The position numbers were made by a program, and so were the translations under genes. DNA of 51,415 nucleotides from positions 1-51,415 of the forward strand of contig JAFGCZ010000013.1 in the NCBI GenBank assembly GCA_016932335.1, written 5' to 3'. Under the pieces are notes generated by a model. The model was given only the letters and a program-made list of their open reading frames with translations. It was not told where the DNA came from and did no database searches. Shown piece by piece: positions 1 to 9,309 of this stretch; positions within the stretch are counted from its first letter, which is position 1, and each line of letters starts with the position of its first letter. The DNA comes from Opitutales bacterium (GTDB lineage: Bacteria > Verrucomicrobiota > Verrucomicrobiia > Opitutales > Oceanipulchritudinaceae).

Positions 1-90
1 ACTGCTCCATTTGCGACGTGTCATTTGTCCTAATTTCTATATTCGGTACCTCTTAATTCAATGCTTTCCTTAACCGGGGTCAGTATAAGA
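1..90. other. left-edge spacer, no gene seen
   Basis: AT-rich stretch downstream of the minus-strand beta-helix gene. I see no coding frame, hairpin terminator or RNA gene in it. Confidence 0.5.
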
Positions 91-1884
91 TTACTCTATA
101 GGAAAGGCTCCGGGGATACTTCCTTTATCGTTCATCCAGGGAAGCAGTTTATGGATTTCCTCAGGAAGCGCTTTTGGTTTGTAGGAAAGAATGAACGTTT
201 TGTTTAGTTCAAAATTATGCAAGGGAATACTTTTAAAGACCTGTTTTGTATCTGCTTTAAGCTGTAAACTGTGTTGCCCCATCTCTACCACATTATCCTG
301 AAATTCATTCAGTGAGGTAAACGCAATGGAATCGCTATCCTCATCAATCCCAACATATGGGCTCCATTTTATAAGAGGTTTAGATTCTCTGTTATCGATA
401 TACACATTATGTCCCATGGCGGCAACCTGAGGGGTGTTTACCGAGCCATGCAAGACCTGAGCCTGTAAGACTTGAACCAAGGCTTGAGTATATTCAGCAC
501 TAGCAACAAGTAGGTTATTGGCAATTATATGGTCACCGCGTTCCGGTATATCGGGACCAGTTTGAGCATGCCATCCAAAAACATCTCCCTCACTGGTGCG
601 TTCGTTGCGGCTCACTTTTATTGAACTGTTATACAACGTATTGTTCCAAATCTTCACATCGCGGCTGTTCAAGACATAGATACCGGTTCCGCAATCGACA
701 AAGACATTTCCGGCACAAACAGCACCATTGGAAATTTCAAAAAAGAAGCCATTGTCGGTTCGCTCAATCCAATTATTGTAAAAAAGACCATCAACATTGC
801 CTACATCATACCAAATACCGCTGCTGTTTGGATTATCGATGATTAAATTATCTCGACAAACGGCATTATGACATTGATTGAAAATTTTAATGGCAGTGGC
901 AAAAACACCCTGAATATTCTCAATATTGGTCTTGGTAACAATGTTCTTCTCCAACAGAATATTGCCTGAGCTGATCACATAAATGCCTTCAAACCCAGTG
1001 TCAGATACCAAACAATTGCGAACCACCAAATCATCTCCGCGCAAATAGCAACCGGCACGGGAACAATAGGAGATAGTTACATTTTCGAGCCTGGTTCCAA
1101 TTACCTCTTTGCCCATGTTTTCAGGTGCAGTAAGCCTATGACCTTCCGTGCCCTCTACTTCCAAAGCTCTATATGCATATTGAGTAAAAGTGATTCCCTG
1201 GATAACAGGTCCCACTCTATCAGATGTTTTTCCGTTACAGGGTTCGGTCGTGCGGGTCAAGGCATTGTCAAAGGCTGTTATTTCCACCTCGTGACCTGTG
1301 GGATCCAGAGAAAGGTAAACCTGCTTACTTTCATAGTCGATGTAGAAAGAGTGGTCATCCAGATCCCCCTCCCACCCTACTGCATCCAATAAGCGACCAT
1401 CGTAAAAAACCATATCATAATTAAAGGCATAGGGAGGTGTCACACGACCGCTACTTTCCCTGTACCACCATTCCGGAGCAGATTGAGGGAATAGCGTTGC
1501 CCAATCACAGCGCCACAGTCCGTTTCTTAGTTGCTCCCAATCCGTTGCCGTTTTAGTTCCTTTGAGAACCGGTATCTCATCTCTATAGGGTTGCAGAATG
1601 ATGCCTTGATTGAATTTCAAGTCTCCGGTTCGGTAAATGCCTCCTCTAAGAATAATGGCATCTCCTGTATTCGCTTTGGATATTGCCTCTTCAAGTGTTA
1701 TTGGCGACTCAATCGTTGTTCCATCACCGGTATCCAGCGCATCTGGAGAAACATAGATGATACCTCCATTAATTTGATCTGTATCATAATGTCGGCGAAC
1801 GGGTCCATATGGCCCCCCTGTTGGTTGCGCATCCAGAGAAGTGAGGAAACAGACAAAAAAGAAAAAGAAGGGTATGTGTTTCAT
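91..1884 (-). CDS. secreted right-handed parallel beta-helix protein
   Basis: The preferred start is the ATG at 1884 (597 residues), because it begins a clean Sec signal peptide (MKHIPFFFFFVCFLTSLDAQ); a TTG nine codons upstream is less likely. After the signal, a stretch typical of pectate-lyase-fold proteins ('GDAIILRGGIYRTGDL', about residues 80-95) leads into a region about 220-470 rich in short repeating V/I-x-N-N/D strands, the pattern of right-handed beta-helix (PbH1) repeats. Such proteins are exported polysaccharide lyases, epimerases or glycan-binding proteins. No catalytic set can be assigned, so the substrate is unknown. It stands alone; the next gene (pepE, same strand) lies about 100 bp upstream and seems unrelated. 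The fold call is firm, the function is open. Confidence 0.85.
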   Translation of the reverse strand: MKHIPFFFFFVCFLTSLDAQPTGGPYGPVRRHYDTDQINGGIIYVSPDALDTGDGTTIESPITLEEAISKANTGDAIILRGGIYRTGDLKFNQGIILQPYRDEIPVLKGTKTATDWEQLRNGLWRCDWATLFPQSAPEWWYRESSGRVTPPYAFNYDMVFYDGRLLDAVGWEGDLDDHSFYIDYESKQVYLSLDPTGHEVEITAFDNALTRTTEPCNGKTSDRVGPVIQGITFTQYAYRALEVEGTEGHRLTAPENMGKEVIGTRLENVTISYCSRAGCYLRGDDLVVRNCLVSDTGFEGIYVISSGNILLEKNIVTKTNIENIQGVFATAIKIFNQCHNAVCRDNLIIDNPNSSGIWYDVGNVDGLFYNNWIERTDNGFFFEISNGAVCAGNVFVDCGTGIYVLNSRDVKIWNNTLYNSSIKVSRNERTSEGDVFGWHAQTGPDIPERGDHIIANNLLVASAEYTQALVQVLQAQVLHGSVNTPQVAAMGHNVYIDNRESKPLIKWSPYVGIDEDSDSIAFTSLNEFQDNVVEMGQHSLQLKADTKQVFKSIPLHNFELNKTFILSYKPKALPEEIHKLLPWMNDKGSIPGAFPIE

Positions 1885-1984
1885 GGCAATGGTATTGAAG
1901 TGAAATATCAATTTAGAAGGATACAGAACTTGACCACAGATTGAACTTCTGTGGAATCATAACATTTGAACAAAAAAGAGAGTT

Positions 1985-2725
1985 CTATTGGAGGAGATAG
2001 CTTAAATCACTCTCAGGAGCAATTTCCTGAGGACACTCACCTTTCTTAAACAACTTGGCTCCATTCAGTCCGCACAGTTTTGCGCTGTAACCGGAAACAT
2101 GGAGAATCTCCCCCTCACGTATTCCCAGGACAGGTCCCTTATTTTCCTCTAAATATTCTTGAATACGCAGGTCTCTTGTTTCTCCTCTATGGGGAACATA
2201 TTCGCCATTCTTTTCAAGATAGATTGCGCCATCCATATAATGAGGATTTATCTGGAATGGGATCAAATCGAAAGAGTTAAATGATGGTGGCATAATGATG
2301 GGCATATCGTTGGTCGTCATAAGGGTTGGGCAGGACATGTTGGTTCCGGCACTGATGCCCATGTATGGTTTCCCCAGAGAGACATGCTTACGGATAGAGT
2401 CGATCAATCCTAATCGATACAGCGTATGGAGTAATCTGAAGGAATTACCTCCTCCGACAAAAACAGCATCCGCCCCTTCTATGGCCTGAACGGGATCAGC
2501 ACAGTCATGTATGCTGACGATCGGGAAATCCATGCAAAGGCCAAACTCTCGGATGCGTTTCAGGTAAGCATCATAATCTGCTATGGCGTAAGGAATAAAC
2601 AGAATGGTTGTTTTAGGCTGAAGAAATGCTGACAGTGCATATCTCCATGCATTCATACGATCCGGTTCGCCAATACCACCACTACCTAAGAGCAATTTCC
2701 GATTCTGTTTAATTTTTTCATTCAT
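1985..2725 (-). CDS. pepE: peptidase E (alpha-aspartyl dipeptidase), S51 family
   Basis: The 246-residue protein is close in length to enteric PepE (229) and collinear with it. It carries the serine nucleophile elbow 'GISAGTNMSCPT' (Ser125), the 'TTNDMPI' segment, and 'FQINPHY' with the family histidine (His162). 'FVGGGNSFRLL' (about 89-99) is the conserved glycine-rich loop. The family is cytoplasmic and cleaves dipeptides with N-terminal aspartate, using a Ser-His dyad or triad in a class-I glutamine-amidotransferase-like fold. Cyanophycinases share the fold but differ around the nucleophile, so PepE is preferred. It is divergent from the hybrid kinase at 2800 with a 74 bp gap. Confidence 0.9.
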   Translation of the reverse strand: MNEKIKQNRKLLLGSGGIGEPDRMNAWRYALSAFLQPKTTILFIPYAIADYDAYLKRIREFGLCMDFPIVSIHDCADPVQAIEGADAVFVGGGNSFRLLHTLYRLGLIDSIRKHVSLGKPYMGISAGTNMSCPTLMTTNDMPIIMPPSFNSFDLIPFQINPHYMDGAIYLEKNGEYVPHRGETRDLRIQEYLEENKGPVLGIREGEILHVSGYSAKLCGLNGAKLFKKGECPQEIAPESDLSYLLQ

Positions 2726-2799
2726 ATTGATAATTACCTTCTGATGAAGACATATTCCCTCTTGATAGATTTACAAAACTGTAGATACTGTAAGCAAGC

Positions 2800-5673
2800 A
2801 TGATTCGGCTTTTCCCACGACTGTGCATTCTTCTCTTTTGGTTCTCCGGTATCTCTTTATTCTCAAGAGAACCGTTACCTGAGGCGGTTAATGGTGTGCT
2901 GAACCTTCGCGAAATAGATTTAAGCAGATCCACTATTGTACCCCTTGAAGGAGAGTGGTTTTTTGTATGGAAAGAGCTATTAAGTCCCCAGGAATTGCAA
3001 TTAATGCAACAGGAAGGACGACTGCAATGGACCCACGTTCCGGCATATTGGTCTAAATCTAAAAGTGATTCAGTTGAGGATGAGGGAAAGGGATTTGCTA
3101 CCTACGGGCTGACAATACTGGTCAATGATAACACTGATTCTATCAGTCTACTAATCCCTGAAATGATGACATCCTATCGTTTGTGGGTAAATAACGAGAT
3201 GGCTTCTGAATGTGGTGATCCTGGAATGACTGAAGCGGAGACTATCCCCTCGCGACTATCCCGGGTGATAGAGATAGAGCCCAAAGCCGGTGTGGTAAAA
3301 CTATGCCTTCAAATTAGCAATTTCCATCATGATCAGGGAGGATTTGGGCGAAGAATCCTACTGGGATCTACACCAGCACTGGAAAAATCAGTTCTGATTA
3401 ATATCTGTGTAGATGTTTTACTCTTTGGGTGCCTAATTACAATCGGCCTGTATCATGTGGGCATTTATTGCCAGAGGACAAAAGACAGGGCTAATCTCTA
3501 TTTTGGAATTTTTGCGTTAAGCCTAAGTATACGAGTGATGACGGACAACATGTTGCCATTGGAAGAATGGTTTCATTTTCCATGGGAACTGCACTACCGG
3601 TTGCTTTATTTTTCCTATTACTTTTGCGTGGCTCTATTTTCAGTATATCTGCGTTACATCTTCCCCAAGGAGATGTCGAAAAAAGTACAGAACGCTATCT
3701 ATATAATCTCAGGAGCATTTTGTGCCGTTGTGCTGCTGAGACCAGTGGATGTGTTCACTAAAACCTTAGCGTTGCACATGGTGTATACCATTGCTCTTTT
3801 TCTTTACTGTATCGGTGCCCTGATTCTGGCGGTGATTCGACAAAGAGAATCTGCAAAATGGTTTTTGGGGGCCTATTTAGTTCTCTTTTTTGTAGCCCTA
3901 AATGATATGCTCTACTCTCACGAGGTGATTTCCACAGGTTATCAAATCCACATCGGCGTATTTCTTTTTATTCTAGCTCAAAGCATTTTCCTTTCTGCCC
4001 GTTTTGTCAAAGCATTGGCCCTTTCCGAAGAACTCAGCCTACGGATGGAATCGCGAATTGAAGAGCGTACACAAGAACTGAATCTGGCCAAGGAAGAAGC
4101 ACAAGATCTTGCCAATCAGGCTGAAGAAGCCAGCAAAGCCAAGAGTGCATTTTTGGCGATGATGAGCCATGAGATCAGAACACCGATGAACGGAATTCTT
4201 GGAATGACGTCGTTGCTGGAACATTCTGAATTGCAACCGAGACAACAGGATTATATTCGCGCAGTAAAATCCAGCAGTGAGACCCTTCTGGCTCTAATTA
4301 ATGACATTCTCGATTTCTCAAAAATAGAAGCCGGTAAAATTGAAATTGAGAAAGTACCCTTCAGTTTGCGAAATTGCATTGATGATGCACTTACCGTCAT
4401 TGCCCCAAAATCAGTGGAAAAAGGACTGAGCCTAACCTGCCGCTATGCGCACAAAATTCCCGATGTATTGATTGGGGATCCTGTTCGAATCAAACAGGTG
4501 GTTACCAATTTATTGAGTAATGCGGTGAAATTTACAGAAGAAGGACATGTGCATCTAAATGTAAGTGTAAAACTGGAATCGCATAATAAAATCTGGATCC
4601 GGATATCTGTGATTGACAGCGGGATAGGCATTTCCGAAGAGCAAAAAAAGCACCTTTTCCAATCATTCTCCCAGGCTGATACATCGACAACAAGAAAGTA
4701 TGGAGGCACCGGCTTAGGGTTGGCTATCAGCAAACGCTTAAGCGCCCTGATGCAGGGAAGACTTTGGTTTACCAGTGAACAAGGGAATGGTTCCATCTTC
4801 TTCTTTGAAATACCACTGAAGGAGTTGGAGTCCCTTTCGACCACTCCAGCTTCTTCCGACAAGGAGGTTATTCTTGGCGGAGATATTCTGCTCTACACTC
4901 GAGATCCTTTATTGGCTGAATGCTTGAGCGAAGACTTTGCCTATTTTCATTTGAAAACAAAGCAAATAAAAGAAGAGGAATTGCTGCTATTGGAAATTGA
5001 GCAAAGCAATATTGCTCTCCTTTGTTTGCAAGCTGAGGAAGATCCATCTGGAAAGCTTCTGAAAAAGCTGAAGGAAAAAGAGCAACATCCACCAATATTG
5101 TATCTAATACCCTGCGGGACAAAACATACGTACAAAGACAAAACGATTCTGTATCTGGAAAAACCGATTCGTAGGGATCTTTTGTATACAGAATTAAAGG
5201 CATTATGGGGAGGTAATGAAGAAAAGGTTACGGTATCCTTGGAAGAACATTCAGAGGATATGAATATGTCGCGTCAGTATCCATTGAGGATATTGATGGC
5301 AGAGGACGATCCCAACAACCAACAGGTTGCCCGTCTTATGTTAAGAAGTCTCGGATATGATTTGGTAATTGCCGAGAATGGACTTCAAGCCATTGAGGCA
5401 TTGGGAAAAACGGCCTACGATGTAATTCTAATGGATATACAGATGCCTGAAATGGACGGGCTTGATGCGGCTAAAGCGATAAGCACAAACTGGCCGGCGA
5501 GCGAAAAGCCATACATTATAGCCTTAACCGCTTTTGCCTTAAGAGGCGACAAACAAAAAATGCTCAACGCCGGTATGGATGATTATCTGGCAAAACCAAT
5601 TACCCTAGAGTCGCTTTCTGAAAAGTTGAAGTTTGCCTTTACCCAAATTGCGGAACGAAAAAGGAAGTCTTAG
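2800..5673 (+). CDS. hybrid sensor histidine kinase with 7TMR-DISM input
   Basis: This 957-residue membrane sensor begins with a signal peptide (about 1-22). An extracytoplasmic jelly-roll-like region (about 30-185) resembles 7TMR-DISMED, the sugar-binding-like sensor of this class. Seven hydrophobic helices follow (about 195-405), then a coiled coil (about 410-445). The HisKA domain has 'SHEIRTPMNG' with His457. The HATPase has an intact N box ('NLLSNAVKF'), G1 ('DSGIGI') and G2 ('GGTGLGLAI'). After it comes a receiver-like segment (about 690-800) without a recognisable phospho-aspartate, then a canonical receiver with 'LMDIQMPEMDG' and acceptor Asp879. No DNA-binding output domain is present and no partner regulator is adjacent. 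The ligand is unknown. Confidence 0.92.
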   Translation: MIRLFPRLCILLFWFSGISLFSREPLPEAVNGVLNLREIDLSRSTIVPLEGEWFFVWKELLSPQELQLMQQEGRLQWTHVPAYWSKSKSDSVEDEGKGFATYGLTILVNDNTDSISLLIPEMMTSYRLWVNNEMASECGDPGMTEAETIPSRLSRVIEIEPKAGVVKLCLQISNFHHDQGGFGRRILLGSTPALEKSVLINICVDVLLFGCLITIGLYHVGIYCQRTKDRANLYFGIFALSLSIRVMTDNMLPLEEWFHFPWELHYRLLYFSYYFCVALFSVYLRYIFPKEMSKKVQNAIYIISGAFCAVVLLRPVDVFTKTLALHMVYTIALFLYCIGALILAVIRQRESAKWFLGAYLVLFFVALNDMLYSHEVISTGYQIHIGVFLFILAQSIFLSARFVKALALSEELSLRMESRIEERTQELNLAKEEAQDLANQAEEASKAKSAFLAMMSHEIRTPMNGILGMTSLLEHSELQPRQQDYIRAVKSSSETLLALINDILDFSKIEAGKIEIEKVPFSLRNCIDDALTVIAPKSVEKGLSLTCRYAHKIPDVLIGDPVRIKQVVTNLLSNAVKFTEEGHVHLNVSVKLESHNKIWIRISVIDSGIGISEEQKKHLFQSFSQADTSTTRKYGGTGLGLAISKRLSALMQGRLWFTSEQGNGSIFFFEIPLKELESLSTTPASSDKEVILGGDILLYTRDPLLAECLSEDFAYFHLKTKQIKEEELLLLEIEQSNIALLCLQAEEDPSGKLLKKLKEKEQHPPILYLIPCGTKHTYKDKTILYLEKPIRRDLLYTELKALWGGNEEKVTVSLEEHSEDMNMSRQYPLRILMAEDDPNNQQVARLMLRSLGYDLVIAENGLQAIEALGKTAYDVILMDIQMPEMDGLDAAKAISTNWPASEKPYIIALTAFALRGDKQKMLNAGMDDYLAKPITLESLSEKLKFAFTQIAERKRKS

Positions 5674-5712
5674 TTTTGACTCCCTGCCCTGTAGTTGAGT
5701 AATCTGTGGGTA

Positions 5713-6444
5713 ATGACAAATTTCATCCGACACGACTCTCGCACCAACACACAGTTACGTGACATTACATTTACCCCGGGCATTGCTCCCAATGCATCCG
5801 GTTCCGTCCTTGTTTCTTTCGGCGATACCCGCGTTATTTGTGCCGCTGTTTTGGAAAAGAAAGTCCCCGGATGGATGCGGGCGCAAAATATTGAGGGAGG
5901 TTGGATTACGGCTGAATATTCTATGCTGCCCTACTCCACGCTGGATCGCAAAGCCAGAGATATCAGCAAAGGCAAACAGGATGGTCGGTCTGTGGAGATA
6001 CAGCGACTGATCGGCAGAAGTATTCGAGCCGTGGTTGATCTGCAAAAGCTCCCCGGTTACACGCTATGGATCGACTGCGATGTTTTACAGGCGGATGGTG
6101 GCACGAGAACAGCATCCATCAGTGGAGCCTATGTGGCCGCAAAAATGGCGGTTAAAAAGCTCATGGCCAACGGAATGCTTCAGGAGGACCCCTTCATTGA
6201 TTCCGTTGCGGCAGTCAGCGTTGGTATATTCGAAGGGAATCCGGTTCTCGATCTGGACTATTTCGAAGATAAAGATGCCAGTGTTGATGCAAATGTTGTG
6301 ATGACTGGCAGCGGGCGGTTTGTTGAATTCCAAGCCACCGGAGAGGAAGCCACCTATTCCAGAGAAGAGATGAATCTACTGATGGATTTGGCCGCGAAAG
6401 GGATTGAAGCCATCTCTGAAAAGCAGCGAACTGTATTAGCCTAA
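5713..6444 (+). CDS. rph: ribonuclease PH
   Basis: RNase PH is a phosphorolytic 3'-5' exoribonuclease that trims tRNA 3' ends. The ATG at 5713 gives 243 residues (E. coli 238) and aligns with the family N-terminus; an in-frame TTG six codons upstream is less likely. Family signatures are collinear: 'GSVLVSFGDTRVIC', 'GWITAEYSMLPYST', 'KGKQDGRSVEIQRLIGRSIRA', 'DCDVLQADGGTRTASI' and 'DANVVMTGSGRFVEFQATGE'. The phosphate-binding Arg-rich segment is kept. It lies 39 bp after the hybrid kinase on the same strand, so co-transcription is possible, but no functional link is expected. Confidence 0.96.
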   Translation: MTNFIRHDSRTNTQLRDITFTPGIAPNASGSVLVSFGDTRVICAAVLEKKVPGWMRAQNIEGGWITAEYSMLPYSTLDRKARDISKGKQDGRSVEIQRLIGRSIRAVVDLQKLPGYTLWIDCDVLQADGGTRTASISGAYVAAKMAVKKLMANGMLQEDPFIDSVAAVSVGIFEGNPVLDLDYFEDKDASVDANVVMTGSGRFVEFQATGEEATYSREEMNLLMDLAAKGIEAISEKQRTVLA

Positions 6445-6629
6445 AGAATTCTCTGTTTTTCGCTTAATCTAAAAAAAACGTTTGCCAACAAAGGGGAAAT
6501 TATTGTGATTTCCCTGCGAAATTTCGCTGTTTAGTAAATTTTTGCTACAACTTAACACAAAAAGATTGTCATCTGTTTCCTTAAAAGATACTGCGTTCTA
6601 CCAGAACGACAACACCATCTAGCTTTTCA
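6445..6629. other. rph-sucC intergenic region
   Basis: This 185 bp AT-rich region presumably carries the sucCD promoter. No strong -35/-10 pair and no clear terminator for rph were seen, only a weak TTGTCA at 6566-6571 without a good -10. No small ORF is supported. Confidence 0.4.
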
Positions 6630-7826
6630 ATGAATATACACGAATACCAAGCTAAAGGGTTATTTGAGCAGTATGGCATCCCTACCCCCAAAGGAATTGC
6701 TGTACAAAGCGAAAAAGACTTCGAAACAGCACTGCAACAGATGCCGGAAGGCATTGTTGTTGTAAAATCGCAGATTCATGCTGGCGGCCGCGGTAAAGGC
6801 ACCTTTACCAACGGCTATCAAGGCGGCGTAAAAATTGCCAAAACACATGATGAAGCCAGAAACATTGCCGCAAAAATGCTCGGCAATACGCTGGTAACGA
6901 AGCAGACAGGCCCTTCAGGAAAACAGGTTAATACAATTTATTTCAATGCCCCCTGCTCCATTGAGAAAGAATATTACATGGCAATTACGCTGGATCGATC
7001 CAGCTCAAAGCATGTGATTATTGCTTCCAGTGAAGGCGGTATGGACATTGAAGAGGTGGCTGCAACTAAGCCGGAAGCCATCACCAAAGTTTTCATCGAT
7101 CCCGCGCTGGGTATCCAGCCCTTCCATTGCCGTGAAATCGCCTTTGGTCTCGGATTTGTTGATGGAGCTCAGATGAAGCAAATCAGCAAGATTGTCCCAG
7201 CCTTGTACAAACTTTTCATGGATAAGGATGCCAGCCTGGTGGAAATCAACCCGCTGGTAACCGACAAGGATGGCAACATCATTGCTCTGGATGCCAAGAT
7301 TGGATTTGATGACAATGCGCTCTTCCGTCACTCGGAAATCCAAGAGTTGCGTGATCTCAGCGAAGAAGATCCCAAGGAAGTTGAAGCATCCAAATATGGA
7401 CTGTCCTACATTGCCTTGGACGGAAATATCGCCTGCTTGGTAAACGGTGCAGGTCTGGCCATGGCCACGATGGATATCATCAAGCATTTTGGTGGAAATC
7501 CGGCAAACTTCCTCGATGTGGGTGGCAGTGCTACAGCAGAACAGGTTGAAAACGCATTTCGCATTATTCTCAGCGACCCCAATGTTGAAGGTATTTTGGT
7601 AAATATCTTCGGCGGAATCATGAGCTGCAAGACAATTGCCGAAGGAGTTGTCGCTGCCGCAAAGAGCGTCGAAATCAAGGTGCCTCTGGTGGTTCGTCTC
7701 GAGGGAAATCAAGTGAAGGAAGGCAAGGCCATTCTCGCTGAAAGCGGATTGTCCATTACGTCCGGAGATTCCCTAGCCGATGGCGCCGAGAAAATCGTAG
7801 CACTGGTCAAGCAGGCAAAAAATTAA
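6630..7826 (+). CDS. sucC: succinyl-CoA synthetase beta subunit (ADP-forming type)
   Basis: SucC pairs with SucD to convert succinyl-CoA, ADP (or GDP) and phosphate to succinate, CoA and NTP in the TCA cycle. The 398-residue protein starts 'MNIHEYQAKGLF', the family N-terminus. It has the ATP-grasp fold with 'KSQIHAGGRGKG' near residue 48, 'LVEINPLV' and 'ALDAKIGFDDNALFRH' in the metal/nucleotide region, and the C-terminal CoA-ligase domain with 'NFLDVGGSA' and 'LVNIFGGIM'. sucD follows after 18 bp, the usual operon order. The other TCA genes are not adjacent. Confidence 0.97.
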   Translation: MNIHEYQAKGLFEQYGIPTPKGIAVQSEKDFETALQQMPEGIVVVKSQIHAGGRGKGTFTNGYQGGVKIAKTHDEARNIAAKMLGNTLVTKQTGPSGKQVNTIYFNAPCSIEKEYYMAITLDRSSSKHVIIASSEGGMDIEEVAATKPEAITKVFIDPALGIQPFHCREIAFGLGFVDGAQMKQISKIVPALYKLFMDKDASLVEINPLVTDKDGNIIALDAKIGFDDNALFRHSEIQELRDLSEEDPKEVEASKYGLSYIALDGNIACLVNGAGLAMATMDIIKHFGGNPANFLDVGGSATAEQVENAFRIILSDPNVEGILVNIFGGIMSCKTIAEGVVAAAKSVEIKVPLVVRLEGNQVKEGKAILAESGLSITSGDSLADGAEKIVALVKQAKN

Positions 7827-7844
7827 TTTTAACCGGATTTCAGA

Positions 7845-8723
7845 ATGAGTGTTTTAGTCAATAAGAACACACGCGTTGTAGGTCAGGGGATTACCGGAAA
7901 AGCCGGAAGCCTGCATGCACGTAATAACATTGCCTACGGTACCAACTACGTGGCAGCAGTAACTCCCGGTAAAGGTGGACAAACTTTCGAAGGCTCAATT
8001 CCTGTGTTTAACACAGTTCGCGACGCCGTTGAGAAAGAAGGCGCCAATACCAGCGTGATTTTTGTTCCTCCTCCATTTGCTGCTGATTCCATCGCGGAAT
8101 CCATTGAGGCAGGTATCGATTTGGTCGTTTGCATTACAGAAGGTATTCCGGTTAAGGATATGGCCCGTGTGAAAACCATGCTGAAAAACAGCAAAACGCG
8201 TTTGATCGGCCCCAACTGCCCCGGAATTATGACCCCCGGAGAATGTAACATCGGAATTATGCCCGGTTATATTGCCAAACCCGGCAAGGTCGGTGTAGTC
8301 AGCCGCTCCGGAACGCTTACCTACGAGGCAATGTATCAGCTGACCGTTTTAGGGCAAGGCCAGTCCACATGTATCGGTATTGGCGGTGACCCGGTAAACG
8401 GAACCTCCCATCTGGATGCTATAAAACTCTTCAATGAAGACCCTGAAACAGAAGCGATCATCATGATCGGTGAAATCGGTGGGACAGCAGAAGAGGAAGC
8501 CGCAGCCTATATCAAGGAATACGTAAAGAAGCCTGTTGCCGCCTTTATTGCCGGTGTCACAGCGCCTCCCGGACGCCGTATGGGTCACGCCGGTGCTATC
8601 GTCAGTGGTGGTAAGGGCACAGCTTCGGCCAAGATTGCCGCATTGAAAGATGCCGGTATCGCCGTAGCGCCGACCCCCTCCTCCATTGGGGAAACATTGC
8701 TTTCCGTTTGGAAACCGGCATAA
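7845..8723 (+). CDS. sucD: succinyl-CoA synthetase alpha subunit
   Basis: The alpha subunit binds CoA and carries the phosphohistidine intermediate. At 292 residues it matches E. coli SucD in length. '[17 protein letters not shown]' near the N-terminus is the Rossmann CoA-binding loop, '[20 protein letters not shown]' the ligase signature, and '[17 protein letters not shown]' holds the active-site His248. It is directly downstream of sucC. A rho-independent terminator follows at 8750-8780, closing the operon. Confidence 0.97.
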   Translation: MSVLVNKNTRVVGQGITGKAGSLHARNNIAYGTNYVAAVTPGKGGQTFEGSIPVFNTVRDAVEKEGANTSVIFVPPPFAADSIAESIEAGIDLVVCITEGIPVKDMARVKTMLKNSKTRLIGPNCPGIMTPGECNIGIMPGYIAKPGKVGVVSRSGTLTYEAMYQLTVLGQGQSTCIGIGGDPVNGTSHLDAIKLFNEDPETEAIIMIGEIGGTAEEEAAAYIKEYVKKPVAAFIAGVTAPPGRRMGHAGAIVSGGKGTASAKIAALKDAGIAVAPTPSSIGETLLSVWKPA

Positions 8724-8749
8724 TATAACTCCATATTGGATTTACAGCA

Positions 8750-8781
8750 TAGCCCGATCTTTTTAAGGTCGGGCTATCTTT
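8750..8781 (+). terminator. rho-independent terminator of sucCD
   Basis: The inverted repeat TAGCCCGA (8750-8757) / TCGGGCTA (8769-8776) has an 11-base spacer that can add further pairing (TC.../...GG). It is followed by a T-rich tract (TCTTTTT). It sits 26 bp after sucD and ends only a few bases before the start codon of the next gene at 8784. Confidence 0.85.
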
Positions 8782-8783
8782 TT

Positions 8784-9299
8784 ATGAATTTACCCATAAG
8801 CATTCGTCAAGAAACGCTTGAAGACATTCAGGTCATCGCAGAGGTTACGGAAAAGGCGTTTAAGAATCACCCCTTCAGTCGTCAGACTGAGCAGTTTATC
8901 ATAGCCGCTTTACGAGGCAACGGAGCATTGTCGTTGTCTTTGGTTGCAGAGTATAAGGGGGCCGTTATTGGCCATATCGCCTTTTCTCCCATCACCATTT
9001 CCGATGGAACAGAAAAGTGGTATGGCATCGGACCGGTTTCGGTATGCCCCCTCTACCAAAAACAAGGCGTTGGTTCTGCCTTAATAAGAGAGGGATTGAC
9101 ACAGATTCGATCCTTAGGGGCAGTCGGATGCGCTTTGGTTGGTGATCCAGTTTTCTATAAACGCTTTGGCTTTACCAATAGCACTAATTTGACACATGAG
9201 GGAATACCTCAGGAGTTTTTTCTGGTTCAGCAATTCACCCACGAAAAATCCCCGGAAGGTAACGTAACCTTTAACCGGGGATTCATGGCTAACGAATAG
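8784..9299 (+). CDS. GNAT-family N-acetyltransferase, YhbS-like
   Basis: The ATG at 8784 gives 171 residues beginning 'MNLPISIRQETLEDI', the normal start of a GNAT domain. An upstream in-frame TTG at 8736 would put the sucCD terminator inside the coding sequence and is rejected. The acetyl-CoA loop is visible as 'VCPLYQKQGVGSALIREGL' (Q/R-x-x-G-x-G/A), and 'GCALVGDPVFYKRFGF' matches the C-terminal motif of YhbS-type acetyltransferases. The substrate is unknown. It converges on fabV with a 10 bp gap, and its 3' end contains the fabV terminator. Confidence 0.85.
   Translation: MNLPISIRQETLEDIQVIAEVTEKAFKNHPFSRQTEQFIIAALRGNGALSLSLVAEYKGAVIGHIAFSPITISDGTEKWYGIGPVSVCPLYQKQGVGSALIREGLTQIRSLGAVGCALVGDPVFYKRFGFTNSTNLTHEGIPQEFFLVQQFTHEKSPEGNVTFNRGFMANE
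9244..9283 (-). terminator. minus-strand terminator for fabV inside the GNAT gene
   Basis: The perfect 9-bp inverted repeat AATCCCCGG (9247-9255) / CCGGGGATT (9275-9283) has a nested AGGT/ACCT pair. Read on the minus strand it is followed directly by a run of T (9244-9248). On the plus strand no T run follows, so it serves fabV transcription. It lies in the last 20 codons of the convergent GNAT gene. Confidence 0.75.
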
Positions 9300-9309
9300 C
9301 CTAAAAGGG

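Noticed and set aside
7005..7712. 235-residue open frame antisense to sucC
   Set aside because: It lies wholly within sucC on the opposite strand, has no recognisable domain and follows sucC codon structure.
8736..8783. TTG start of the GNAT gene
   Set aside because: It would place the sucCD terminator in the coding region and adds residues with no GNAT similarity.
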